From Gammaproteobacteria bacterium (GTDB lineage Bacteria; Pseudomonadota; Gammaproteobacteria; Pseudomonadales; Pseudohongiellaceae), in the NCBI GenBank assembly GCA_009844085.1, contig VYCF01000068.1, positions 1-48,358 on the forward strand: 48,358 nucleotides of DNA, in the 5' to 3' direction. The stretch's first letter is position 1, and each line of letters begins with the position of its first letter. The notes beneath the pieces are model-generated. The model did not search any database. It was not told where the DNA came from and worked only from the letters and a program-made list of their open reading frames with translations. The position numbers were made by a program, and so were the translations under genes. Positions 32,802-48,358 of this stretch are shown piece after piece.

Positions 32802-34631
32802 TTGGCTGAACCACCTTCCAATCCCGTAAGCAGATTCCTGTCGGTTTTCCGCTACAGCGCGCTGGCGATGCGCATCGTCTGGGACACGAGCGCTTCGCTG
32901 ACGGTCGTAATGGCCGCCGCGACGATCGTCAACGGCGTGCTTCCCGCTACCATCGCCTTCGTCGGCGGGCTGTTCGTCGACGCCGTGGCCGGCGCCCTGA
33001 CGGCCGCGGACGACGCCGCGATCGCCCAGGCGCGCTCCGAAGCGCTGTTTTACGTTCTGGTCGAGGCCGGGCTCGTGGTCGTCATGGCCGGAGCGCAGCG
33101 GCTGACCACGGTCAGCCGGTCGATCCTGCAAGTGCTGCTCGGCAACAAGATCAACGTGATGATCATCGAAAAGGCGCTGACGCTCGAATTGAGCCATTTC
33201 GAGGACGCCGAGTATTACGACAAGTTGCTGCGCGCCCGGCGCGAGGCATCGAGCCGCCCGCTCGGCCTGGTCGTCAAGACCTTCGATCTGATGCGCGACA
33301 TGATCGCCCTGCTCGCCATCGGGGCATGGCTGTTCCAGTTCTCTCCCTGGGTCGTGGTATTGCTGGTGTTCACCGGCCTGCCGGCCTTCGTCGCCGAAGC
33401 CGGATTCTCCGGCGAGGCCTTCCGCATCATGCGCCGCCGCTCGCCCGAGCGGCGCATGCAGTTCTACCTGGAGATGGTGCTGACCCGGGAGGACGGCGTG
33501 AAAGAGGTCAAGCTGCTGCAGCTCGGCAAGTTGTTCCTGCAGCGCTATGTCGACATTTTCCGCAACATCTACCGGGAAGACCGCAACCTGGTGCTGCGGC
33601 GCAATTTCTGGGGCTACCTGCTTGGCCTGCTTTCAAGCGCGGCGTTTTATTTCGCCTATGGCTGGGTCGGCTTCTCGGCCATCGCCGGCGCGATCACGAT
33701 CGGGCAGATGACGGCCTACATCGCCCAGTTCCGGCTCGGCCAGAATTCGGTCAGCAGTAGCCTGACGGCGGTGAACGGCATGTACGAGGACAATCTCTAC
33801 CTCTCGACCCTGACCGAGTATCTCGAACACGAAGTGCCCGAACCTACCGGAGACCGGTTGCAGGGTCCTGACCCAGACGACGGCGTGCGCTTCGAGAACG
33901 TCAGCTTCACCTATCCGGGCAGCGACAGGCCGGCGCTCGACAACGTCAGCCTGCATATCCGGCCCGGCGAGCGCCTCGCCATCGTCGGCGAGAACGGCAG
34001 CGGCAAGACCACGCTGATCAAGTTGCTGGGCCGGCTGTATGCGCCGTCCGCGGGCCGAATCACGCTCGAAGGACTGGAACTTTCCCAATGGGATATCGAA
34101 GCGCTGCGGCGCAAGATCGGCGTGATCTTTCAGGACTTCGCGCGTTACCAGTTGCTCGTAGGCGAGAATATCGGCATCGGCGACGTGGAGGAACTCGGCA
34201 ACGAACCCCAGGTCCATGAGGCCTCCCGCAAGGGCATGGCCGATGTCTTCATCCGCGACCTGCCGAACGACTATCGCACCCAGCTCGGCACCTGGTTCAA
34301 GGACGGCAAGGAACTGTCCGGCGGCCAATGGCAGAAAATCGCGCTGTCCCGCGCCTTCATGCGCATCAAGGCCGATATCCTGATCCTCGACGAACCGACG
34401 GCCGCCATCGACGCCCGCGCCGAAGCGGAAATCTTCGCCCATTTCGGCAAGCTGAGCGAGAACCGCATCTCGATCATCATCTCGCATCGCTTCTCGACGG
34501 TGCGCATGGCCGACCACATCATCGTGCTCGAAGCGGGCAGCATCCGGGAGGAAGGCAGCCACGAGCAACTGCTGCGCGACGACGGCCAATACGCCAAGCT
34601 GTTCAAATTGCAGGCCAAGGGTTACCAGTGA
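32802..34631 (+). CDS. ABC exporter, fused permease-ATPase (type IV)
   Basis: The protein is 609 residues, a half-transporter expected to dimerise. An N-terminal six-TM domain (about 20-330) is followed by the nucleotide-binding domain: Walker A GENGSGKTT (396-404), Q-loop VIFQDFARY, signature LSGGQ (505-509), Walker B ILILDE (D530, E531) and H-loop IISHRF. The long cytoplasmic-loop region with ERRMQFYLEMVLTREDGVKEVKL is typical of lipid, drug or peptide exporters; cargo is unknown. The start is a TTG at 32802, 12 nt after ubiI; an internal ATG at about codon 23 would cut into the first helix region, so TTG is preferred though not certain. Confidence 0.9.
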   Translation: MAEPPSNPVSRFLSVFRYSALAMRIVWDTSASLTVVMAAATIVNGVLPATIAFVGGLFVDAVAGALTAADDAAIAQARSEALFYVLVEAGLVVVMAGAQRLTTVSRSILQVLLGNKINVMIIEKALTLELSHFEDAEYYDKLLRARREASSRPLGLVVKTFDLMRDMIALLAIGAWLFQFSPWVVVLLVFTGLPAFVAEAGFSGEAFRIMRRRSPERRMQFYLEMVLTREDGVKEVKLLQLGKLFLQRYVDIFRNIYREDRNLVLRRNFWGYLLGLLSSAAFYFAYGWVGFSAIAGAITIGQMTAYIAQFRLGQNSVSSSLTAVNGMYEDNLYLSTLTEYLEHEVPEPTGDRLQGPDPDDGVRFENVSFTYPGSDRPALDNVSLHIRPGERLAIVGENGSGKTTLIKLLGRLYAPSAGRITLEGLELSQWDIEALRRKIGVIFQDFARYQLLVGENIGIGDVEELGNEPQVHEASRKGMADVFIRDLPNDYRTQLGTWFKDGKELSGGQWQKIALSRAFMRIKADILILDEPTAAIDARAEAEIFAHFGKLSENRISIIISHRFSTVRMADHIIVLEAGSIREEGSHEQLLRDDGQYAKLFKLQAKGYQ

Positions 34632-34749
34632 ATGATGCGTGAGCGCCGGTTGGTTCGATTCATTGCCAACGGGTGGCAAGTTGGATACGCTGCCCGCAGC
34701 CTGTCCCGTAACGGGGCTGGCCCCGGAACCCCGGCTTGAGGAGAATTCC

Positions 34750-35121
34750 ATGGCAGCCCCGTCCGGTCCAGACAGATCCGGAGAATCCCTTCGCGCAAAA
34801 GCCGCGCGCAAAAGCGGTCTTGCCCGTGTGCGCGCGCTCAAGCGGATCGAGCGTGCGCGCACCAGGCTCATCGTCTGCTTCTGGACCCTGCCCGTCTACA
34901 TGACCGGAGTCTGGCTGCTGCTCGAGGAACGGCGCGAGATCGACCTCTTCATGCTCGTCTACATCGCCATCTGGTCCGGCTTCGCTCTCGACATGGCGCG
35001 CCGCGCCTGCCCCGGCTGCGGCCGGCAATTCTTCGTCCGCAATATCCTGATGAACCTGATGACGCGCAAATGCGTGCATTGCGGAATCCCCCTGCGGGAG
35101 AAACCCGACGCTACTGAATAA
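34750..35121 (+). CDS. Membrane protein with C-terminal zinc ribbon, unknown function
   Basis: The protein is 123 residues. A basic N-terminus (AKAARKSGLARVRALKRIERARTR) precedes two membrane helices (LIVCFWTLPVYMTGVWLLL and LFMLVYIAIWSGFALDMA) and a cytoplasmic four-cysteine ribbon (CPGCG ... CVHCG). The ATG at 34750 has an excellent ribosome-binding site TTGAGGAGA 5-7 nt upstream; an in-frame GTG at 34639 is less likely. The domain suggests metal binding, but the family is not known to me. It sits between the ABC exporter and recQ on the same strand with short gaps. Confidence 0.8.
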   Translation: MAAPSGPDRSGESLRAKAARKSGLARVRALKRIERARTRLIVCFWTLPVYMTGVWLLLEERREIDLFMLVYIAIWSGFALDMARRACPGCGRQFFVRNILMNLMTRKCVHCGIPLREKPDATE

Positions 35122-35152
35122 GTACAAGAGCCGGTCAAAAGGAACTTGAATC

Positions 35153-38493
<3,341 letters not shown>

Positions 38494-38505
38494 TCTTCCC
38501 TGTGC

Positions 38506-43080
<4,575 letters not shown>

Positions 43081-43401
43081 CGAATCTCTGTCCGGTCTCG
43101 AAACGGTTTCACTCCCGGCGCGGATCACCTTGCCTGGGAACATGCATGAAACGGGGTTTGATTCGTCCAGACCGGCGTCGCTAAAGGAGCCGAAAACCCG
43201 TCCCCTGGCTTCCGGTTCCGCGCGTCCGAGAGGGCCGCTCAACATAACATCGACACGAAAATTGTCAAGTTGGCGAGGCGTCCGCGCGCGAAAACGATTT
43301 CCCGCATTCGGCCTTGACGAACGGCTGCTTTCCGCCTGCTTGCTAAAAGAGAATGTGTGCATTAACCTACGTTCGATCCATTCCCCACGTTACGGAGGCG
43401 A
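43081..43401. other. Divergent intergenic region, gltB / molybdenum hydroxylase
   Basis: This 321-nt gap has no convincing gene. It contains the gltB promoter at 43241-43268 and about 150 nt of gltB leader. Before the oxidoreductase start there is a TTGACG at 43314-43319 without a good -10 at standard spacing, and a GGAGG at 43394-43398 just before the start codon. I see no riboswitch-like fold or strong terminator. Confidence 0.6.
43241..43268 (-). promoter_or_regulatory. sigma70 promoter of gltBD
   Basis: On the minus strand, a consensus TTGACA (43268-43263), a 16-nt spacer and TATGTT (43246-43241). It would start transcription near 43234, about 154 nt before the gltB ATG. It is one of the best promoter matches I noticed and fixes the gltB start downstream. 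Confidence 0.65.
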
Positions 43402-43995
43402 ATGCAACCCGTGAATCCTCAACTCACCCGACGACGCTTTATAAAAGGCGTAATTGCCTCGGGCGCCGTGGCAGGCACGACATCGCTGTGGTACGCAGCG
43501 AACGGCCAGTCCCGTCCCGCCGGGGCCGTGGAGCGCATGATCCGGCTCAACGTCAACGGCCAGGACCGCACCGTGGACGTAGCCCCCCAGGAAACCCTGG
43601 CCTACACCTTGCGCTACAAACTGGGACTGACCGGCACCAAGCTCGGATGCAACCGCGGCGAATGCGGCGCCTGCACCGTGCTGGTGGATGACATACCCAC
43701 CTATGGCTGTTCCGTCCTCACGCATTCCTTCAAGGACGGTCGCATCGAAACCGTGGAAGGGCTGGAAGCGCCCGACGGCACGCTGCATCCGGTGCAGCAG
43801 GGATTTGTCGATGCGCTCGGTCCGCAATGCGGCTATTGCACGCCGGGCCAGGTGATGGCGGCGGTCGGACTGCTGCGGGCAAACCCGAACCCCACCCGGG
43901 AAGAAGCCAGGCAGGGGTTGGCGGGCAATATCTGCCGCTGCGGCTCCTACGACTCTTACCTCGACGGCGTCATGCGCGCCGCTGAAATAGGATAA
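43402..43995 (+). CDS. Xanthine-dehydrogenase-family 2Fe-2S subunit with Tat signal
   Basis: The protein is 197 residues. A twin-arginine signal, TRRRFIKG (9-16) plus a hydrophobic stretch, sends the folded complex to the periplasm. Two 2Fe-2S sites: the plant-type cluster C83, C88, C91, C103 and the second cluster C143-x2-C146 with C178-x-C180. This matches small subunits such as E. coli PaoA. GGAGG is only 3 nt from the ATG at 43402; the in-frame GTG at 43411 (12 nt) is an alternative start that keeps the Tat motif. It is the first gene of a four-gene operon; the Mo subunit starts 5 nt after the stop. Confidence 0.92.
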   Translation: MQPVNPQLTRRRFIKGVIASGAVAGTTSLWYAANGQSRPAGAVERMIRLNVNGQDRTVDVAPQETLAYTLRYKLGLTGTKLGCNRGECGACTVLVDDIPTYGCSVLTHSFKDGRIETVEGLEAPDGTLHPVQQGFVDALGPQCGYCTPGQVMAAVGLLRANPNPTREEARQGLAGNICRCGSYDSYLDGVMRAAEIG

Positions 43996-44000
43996 TCATC

Positions 44001-46445
44001 ATGGCCTATATGCATATCGGAAAAGACTTCGTCCCGCCGGACGTGATCGGCAAGGTCACCGGCCGGATCAGATACGCGGAAGACTATACCCGCGAAGGCA
44101 TGGTCTACGCCCGCCTGCTCACCAGCCCCATCCCCCATGCGCGCGTGCTCGATATCGACGCCTCCGAAGCGCTGGCGATGGACGGCGTGTACGGCATCCT
44201 CACGGCCGATGAGGTTTATCCCGACGGCGAACCCCAGTCCACCGGCCTGAAGATCCTGACCAATCATCCGACCCTGGTCGGCGAGCCGATCCTGGCGCTG
44301 GCGGCGGTCGACGAGAAGACCGCCGAAACCGCCATCGCCGCGATCAACGTGACATTCGAGCGGCTGCCCTTCGTGCTCGACCCGCTCGACAGCTTGCAGG
44401 AAGGCGGCCCGAACGCCTTCGTCGGCGGCAATACCTTCGGTCAGCAAGGTTTCACCGAAGCGAAGTGGACCGCGGACCAGGTGGCGAGCTTCCGCGCCGG
44501 CAACGCGCCGTCGGAGGACGCGCCCACGACGGGACCGATTCCCACCTTCGTCATCGGCGACCTCGAAGCCGGATTCGCCGCCGCCGAAGACGGCTACATC
44601 TACGAAGGCAGCTTCACCACGGCCGGTTATCCCCACCATTCCATGGAGCCGCGCAGCGCCATGGCCTACTGGGAAGACGGCAAGCTCTACCTGCATGGCA
44701 CGTCCCAGAGCCTGACCGCGCTCGCCAACGACATGGCGGGCATCATCGGCGTCGCGAAGGAAGACCTCGTCTTCATCAACGCGGCGACCGGCGGCGGTTT
44801 CGGCCAGCGCGCCCGGGCGGCCAGCATTCCGAGCATGGCGATCCCCGCCAAGTTTTCGCAGAAACTGAATCGCCCGGTGATGATGCGCATCACGCGCGAG
44901 GAAGAGTTCACCATCGGCGGCGCCCGCCAGGGCTTCCAGGGCTGGATCAAGGTCGGCTTCCGGCCGGACGGCGTGATGTCCGCCTGCGATATGTTCGTCG
45001 TGTCAGACAACGGCGGCAAGGGCGGCGGCGCGGACGCGTTCTCGGCGGCGGACTGCATCAGCATCCTCTACCAGACCGAGGCGGTGCGCTTCCGCGGCGC
45101 TTCGATCGCCACCAATACGGCGCATCGCGGCGCCCAGCGCGGCCCGGGCCAGAACCAGATCGCTCCGATCATCGCTCCGATCATGGATGCGGCGGCGGAC
45201 GCCCTCGGCATGAGCCGGCTCGATATCCGCGTGGTCAACTCGGCCCAGACCGGCGACGTCGGCGGGCCGCAGGGAACGCCGCTCACCAGCGCCTACATGC
45301 CGGAAGCCCTGCGGCAGGCCGCGGACGACTTCGATTGGGAAGGCCGTCAGTCGCGCCGCCGCGAGCGCAACGGCAGCAAGGTGACCGGCCTCGGCATCGG
45401 CCAGGGCTATCACAACGCCGGACGCAGCGGCCAGGACGGCATCGTCATGATGGGCGCCGACGGCAGGCTCAAGATCCATAGCGGGGTCGGCAACCTGGGA
45501 ACCTATTCCTACGCCGGCACCTCCCGGGCCGCAGCCGAAGCGCTGAAAATGCCATGGGAGAGTTGCGACATCATCACCGGCCGCACCGACAACCATCTGC
45601 CCATCACTTCTCCGCAGGACGGCAGCAACTCCATCTTCACCAATACCCGCACCTGTTACGGCGCGGCCATGGACATGGTGGCGAAGATGAAGGAAATCGC
45701 CGCGGCCGACCTGGGCGGAGAACCGGCGGATTACGACATCTCCGAAGAGCGGGTTCATCAGATCGCCGATGCGAGCGTCGGTATGACATACGCCGAGGTC
45801 GCCCAGCGGGCGATGGAACTCGGCGGCAGGTACACCGGCGAAGCGGAATTGCCGGAAGATCTGCACGAGTGGACGCAGATCGCCGCATCGCGCCTGGCCG
45901 GCACGGCCTTCATGGGCATCTACCACGATCCGGCCCATTCGAATAACCCGCCGGGCTTTACGGTGACCTGCACCGAGATCGAACTCGATCTCGAAACCGG
46001 CAAGTTCGAAATCCTCGACATGGTGAGCATCGGCGAATGCGGCACCGTGGTGCATCCGCAAGGGCTGAAGAATCAGCTCGTCGGCGGCGCCGTCTGGGGA
46101 ATCGGCCTGTCGGCGCTGGAACAGCACCTGTACGATCCGCAAAACGGATTGCCCGCCAGCACCGGATACTGGCAAAGCAAGGTTCCCACCTATCTCGACA
46201 CGCCCGTGCGGATCGATACAGGTTGGGTGGACCTTCCCGACCCGGAGAATCCGGTCGGCGCCCGCGGCATCGGCGAACCTTCCCAGGGTTCGGTGTCGGC
46301 CGCCTTGACCGCCGCGATTTCGGACGCGCTCGATGGACACATCTTCGGCGCGGCCCCGATTACGACGGACATGATCATCAACCACATCTCAGGCACGCGG
46401 GAAGATGCGGTAGCCCTCGCCCAGAACAATTACCGAGGAGTTTGA
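44001..46445 (+). CDS. Xanthine-dehydrogenase-family molybdopterin-binding subunit
   Basis: The protein is 814 residues, the catalytic Mo subunit. An aldehyde-oxidase/xanthine-dehydrogenase a/b hammerhead domain (about 12-120; VIGKVTGRIRYAEDY) is followed by the Mo-binding domain with TGGGFGQR (Mo-pterin contact), AHRGAQRGPGQNQ, and the catalytic Glu759 in GARGIGEPSQGS near the C-terminus. No Tat signal of its own, so export should occur with the Tat-tagged partner. Substrate is probably an aldehyde or N-heterocycle, not predictable here. Codon use is the same as the chromosomal genes. The next gene starts 1 nt after its stop. Confidence 0.93.
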   Translation: MAYMHIGKDFVPPDVIGKVTGRIRYAEDYTREGMVYARLLTSPIPHARVLDIDASEALAMDGVYGILTADEVYPDGEPQSTGLKILTNHPTLVGEPILALAAVDEKTAETAIAAINVTFERLPFVLDPLDSLQEGGPNAFVGGNTFGQQGFTEAKWTADQVASFRAGNAPSEDAPTTGPIPTFVIGDLEAGFAAAEDGYIYEGSFTTAGYPHHSMEPRSAMAYWEDGKLYLHGTSQSLTALANDMAGIIGVAKEDLVFINAATGGGFGQRARAASIPSMAIPAKFSQKLNRPVMMRITREEEFTIGGARQGFQGWIKVGFRPDGVMSACDMFVVSDNGGKGGGADAFSAADCISILYQTEAVRFRGASIATNTAHRGAQRGPGQNQIAPIIAPIMDAAADALGMSRLDIRVVNSAQTGDVGGPQGTPLTSAYMPEALRQAADDFDWEGRQSRRRERNGSKVTGLGIGQGYHNAGRSGQDGIVMMGADGRLKIHSGVGNLGTYSYAGTSRAAAEALKMPWESCDIITGRTDNHLPITSPQDGSNSIFTNTRTCYGAAMDMVAKMKEIAAADLGGEPADYDISEERVHQIADASVGMTYAEVAQRAMELGGRYTGEAELPEDLHEWTQIAASRLAGTAFMGIYHDPAHSNNPPGFTVTCTEIELDLETGKFEILDMVSIGECGTVVHPQGLKNQLVGGAVWGIGLSALEQHLYDPQNGLPASTGYWQSKVPTYLDTPVRIDTGWVDLPDPENPVGARGIGEPSQGSVSAALTAAISDALDGHIFGAAPITTDMIINHISGTREDAVALAQNNYRGV

Positions 46446-46446
46446 A

Positions 46447-47442
46447 ATGGTAGCCACATCTCATGACGTAATGCCCGACATCGAGCTTTATCAGCCCGTT
46501 GATGAAGCGAACGCGCTGGAACTGGCCGACGAACTCGGTTCCGACGGCTGGCTGCTCGGCGGCGGACAGGATACTTACGGCTGGTTGAAAGACCGCAACA
46601 AGTCTCCTTCCGCGATGATCGAACTGACCAGGATCGACGCCTGGAAAGGGGTGTCCGAAACGGCTGACGGCATCGAAATCGGGGCGGTGACGACCCTGAC
46701 CGAAATCGCCGACAATCCACTGATCCAGTCGCGCTTCAGCATGCTGGCGACCGCCGCCGGCCAGGTGGCGAGCCCGCAGATCCGCAACGTGGGAACCCTG
46801 GGCGGCAACCTCGTCCAGGACACCCGCTGCTGGTACTACCGCCGCGGCCTGAGCTGCTATCGCGCAGGCGGCAACATCTGTTACGCCGACTCGCCCGAAG
46901 GACTCAACCGCGAGCACGCGCTGTTCGGCTCGAGCCGCTGCGTGGCGGTGACGCCTTCGGATACCGCACCGGTTCTCGTGGCCCTCGACGCCACCATGGT
47001 GGTGAGCAGTGCCGGCGGACAGCGCCTGATCGCCGCCGAGGACTTCTTCGTCGGCCCCGCGCGGGACATTCTTAACATGACGGTGCTCAACGAAGGCGAG
47101 ATTCTCACCGCGGTGCGCATTCCCAACACCTGGGCCAATGCGGAGTACTACTTCGAGAAAGTGGCCGACCGCAATGTCTGGGATTTCGCCCTGGTCAACA
47201 TCGCCTCGGCGATGCGGGTCGAAGGCGGCGTGATCCAGGATGCGCGCATGGCCTGCGGCGCGGTGGAATGCGTTCCCCGCCGGCTGACCGCAGTCGAGAA
47301 CATGCTGCGCGGCCAGGCCCGCTCCGAGGATCTCGGTGCGCAGGCCGGCGAACTCGCGGTGCAAGGGGCGCGGCCTTTGAACTACAACCATTTCAAAGTG
47401 CCCCTGATGGCGAACCTGGTGAAGCGAGCGGTCCGAGCTTGA
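46447..47442 (+). CDS. Xanthine-dehydrogenase-family FAD-binding subunit with four-cysteine insert
   Basis: The protein is 331 residues, the FAD subunit (CO-dehydrogenase flavoprotein type). The FAD motif is SPQIRNVGTLGGNL (109-122); the C-terminal domain follows from about 220. Four cysteines at 128, 137, 145 and 165 form an insert after the FAD motif. Similar inserts bind a 4Fe-4S cluster in E. coli PaoB and in 4-hydroxybenzoyl-CoA reductase; the same is inferred here. ATG is 1 nt after the previous stop with AGGAG just before it. With the 2Fe-2S and Mo subunits it completes the electron chain Mo - 2Fe-2S - FAD. Confidence 0.9.
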   Translation: MVATSHDVMPDIELYQPVDEANALELADELGSDGWLLGGGQDTYGWLKDRNKSPSAMIELTRIDAWKGVSETADGIEIGAVTTLTEIADNPLIQSRFSMLATAAGQVASPQIRNVGTLGGNLVQDTRCWYYRRGLSCYRAGGNICYADSPEGLNREHALFGSSRCVAVTPSDTAPVLVALDATMVVSSAGGQRLIAAEDFFVGPARDILNMTVLNEGEILTAVRIPNTWANAEYYFEKVADRNVWDFALVNIASAMRVEGGVIQDARMACGAVECVPRRLTAVENMLRGQARSEDLGAQAGELAVQGARPLNYNHFKVPLMANLVKRAVRA

Positions 47443-47498
47443 TTTTCGGGCCGCTGCCGAGCTTATAAAAATTCGGAAATTCGAAGAGGTCTACTGTT

Positions 47499-48269
47499 GT
47501 GGAAGAAGGAATAGTGCGCTATCGGCGGGACGTCTGGGGTGAGGAAGTCATCCTCGGCGTCTCGTGGGATTTGCTCTGGGTGGTCGCGGTTGCGGTGCTT
47601 GTGCTGCTTGCGGCGCACGCCCTCGTCATGGCGGTGCTGGTCAATCGCAAGATGGAAAAACCGAGCGCCGACGGCCGCCGCGTATTGCGGCATGAAACGA
47701 TCGACCGCTGGTTCCACTGGATCATGGCGATCAGCATCCTGGTGCTCATCTTCACGGGCGTCGCGCCGATCATCGGACTGCGAATCGCCTGGCTGGAGAT
47801 TCACTGGATCTCGGGGCTGATACTGACTTTCGTGGTTGCCTTCCACATCGTTCGCTCGCTGTTCTGGCAGGACTTCAAGTCGATACTTCTGGGGCCCCGC
47901 GATTTCGGCGAACCCTTCGATTCGGCGAAGAAGCCGGGCAAGTACTCGTTCGAGCAGAAAGGCATGCACTGGGCGGTAACCATCGTCGCGCTGACGGTGA
48001 TCGTGACGGGCATCCTGATGTTCATCCAGATCGACACGCCGTTCTGGGACCGCACCAACAGCATGGCGGAAGACCAGCTCGGGCTGGTATTCCTGTTGCA
48101 TGGCCTGTCCACCCTGGCGCTTGTCGCCCTGGCGGCCACGCATATGTACTTTGCCCTGCGGCCGGAGAAGATCTTCTATACCCGGTCGATGCTGACCGGC
48201 TGGATCTCCGAAGAAGAGATGGCGGCAAACCACGACACCACGCGCTGGTCTCCGAAAGAAGCTGAATGA
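47499..48269 (+). CDS. Membrane b-type cytochrome (formate-dehydrogenase-gamma/b561-like)
   Basis: The protein is 256 residues with about five membrane helices: WDLLWVVAVAVLVLLAAHAL, FHWIMAISILVLIFTGVAPI, ISGLILTFVVAFHIVRSLF, WAVTIVALTVIVTGILMFI and LVFLLHGLSTLALVALAATH. Candidate haem-b ligands are histidines in or next to helices (RWFHWIM, IHWISG, AFHIV, MHWAV, LLHGLS, ATHMYF). The start is GTG at 47499, with AGAGG about 9 nt upstream; no better ATG is present. Following the Tat-exported oxidoreductase after 56 nt, it probably accepts electrons from it and delivers them to quinone. It is the last gene of the operon. Confidence 0.85.
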   Translation: MEEGIVRYRRDVWGEEVILGVSWDLLWVVAVAVLVLLAAHALVMAVLVNRKMEKPSADGRRVLRHETIDRWFHWIMAISILVLIFTGVAPIIGLRIAWLEIHWISGLILTFVVAFHIVRSLFWQDFKSILLGPRDFGEPFDSAKKPGKYSFEQKGMHWAVTIVALTVIVTGILMFIQIDTPFWDRTNSMAEDQLGLVFLLHGLSTLALVALAATHMYFALRPEKIFYTRSMLTGWISEEEMAANHDTTRWSPKEAE

Positions 48270-48283
48270 ATCAAGGGGATTCC

Positions 48284-48358
48284 CCGTCGCCGTCGGCTGG
48301 CGGGGGGTTCAGCGGACGCCGTAAATACATCCCTGTAGGCTTCGGGCTCGGCGTCCTG
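48284..48358. repeat. Dispersed palindromic repeat, copy 2 (cut by window end, reverse orientation)
   Basis: The core CAGCGGACGCCGTAAATACA (48310-48329) and its continuation to about 48348 match the reverse complement of copy 1 with about two mismatches in 39 bases. The preceding arm (48284-48309) is a diverged version of the copy 1 arm. The second half lies beyond the window. It sits directly after the b-type cytochrome gene. Confidence 0.78.

Overview
The window reads as a chromosomal segment of a GC-rich gammaproteobacterium. The main evidence is a conserved housekeeping block: a 5-formyltetrahydrofolate cyclo-ligase gene, 6S RNA, zapA and a small coiled-coil gene on one strand, next to pepP, ubiH and a ubiI-like gene on the other. 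This matches the ygfA-ssrS-zapA / pepP-ubiH-ubiI neighbourhood of Escherichia coli, except that ygfB is missing. RecQ, GltBD, an ImuA-like SOS protein behind a perfect LexA box, a TonB-dependent receptor and several secreted hydrolase or FG-GAP proteins fit a free-living, probably aquatic heterotroph. I cannot resolve the order or family.

Region 1 (1 to about 12.25 kb) is a defence island. By eye its base composition is more AT-rich and more variable than the rest, most clearly from 7.4 to 12.2 kb. It holds three units. (a) One tightly packed transcription unit: a type I restriction subunit hsdR (5' end broken or cut by the window edge), hsdM, hsdS, an 852-residue GHKL/MutL-MORC-type ATPase with a C-terminal PD-(D/E)xK-like nuclease motif, and a DNA amino-methyltransferase. 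From hsdM on, every junction is an ATGA stop/start overlap. (b) A three-gene ATGA-coupled cassette headed by a TIGR04255-like protein and followed by two uncharacterised proteins. (c) A Kiwa system (kwaA, kwaB) on the opposite strand, converging on the cassette. Unit (a) as a composite and unit (b) as a possible unrecognised system are the best novelty candidates.

Region 2 (12.3 to 26 kb) is chromosomal. It contains a secreted alpha/beta hydrolase, a DUF1499 membrane protein, an EamA transporter, an FG-GAP repeat protein, an HNH endonuclease, a secreted protein of unknown function, an ABC-type six-TM protein without an ATPase domain, a group of envelope proteins of unknown function with a beta-helix lipoprotein, an SDR oxidoreductase and a TonB-dependent receptor. 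A 112-bp palindromic dispersed repeat lies between the last two. A second, diverged and reversed copy begins at about 48284 and runs off the window end.

Region 3 (26 to 35 kb) is the SOS and housekeeping block: imuA without imuB, a 29-codon membrane-protein ORF, cyclo-ligase, 6S RNA, zapA, a ZapB-like coiled coil, pepP, ubiH, an inverted maoC-like gene, ubiI, an ABC exporter and a zinc-ribbon membrane protein. Region 4 (35 to 43 kb) has recQ converging on gltD and gltB. Region 5 (43.4 to 48.3 kb) is an apparent operon for a Tat-exported xanthine-dehydrogenase-family molybdenum hydroxylase (2Fe-2S, Mo and FAD subunits) plus a membrane b-type cytochrome, which suggests oxidation of a periplasmic substrate with electrons passed into the membrane.
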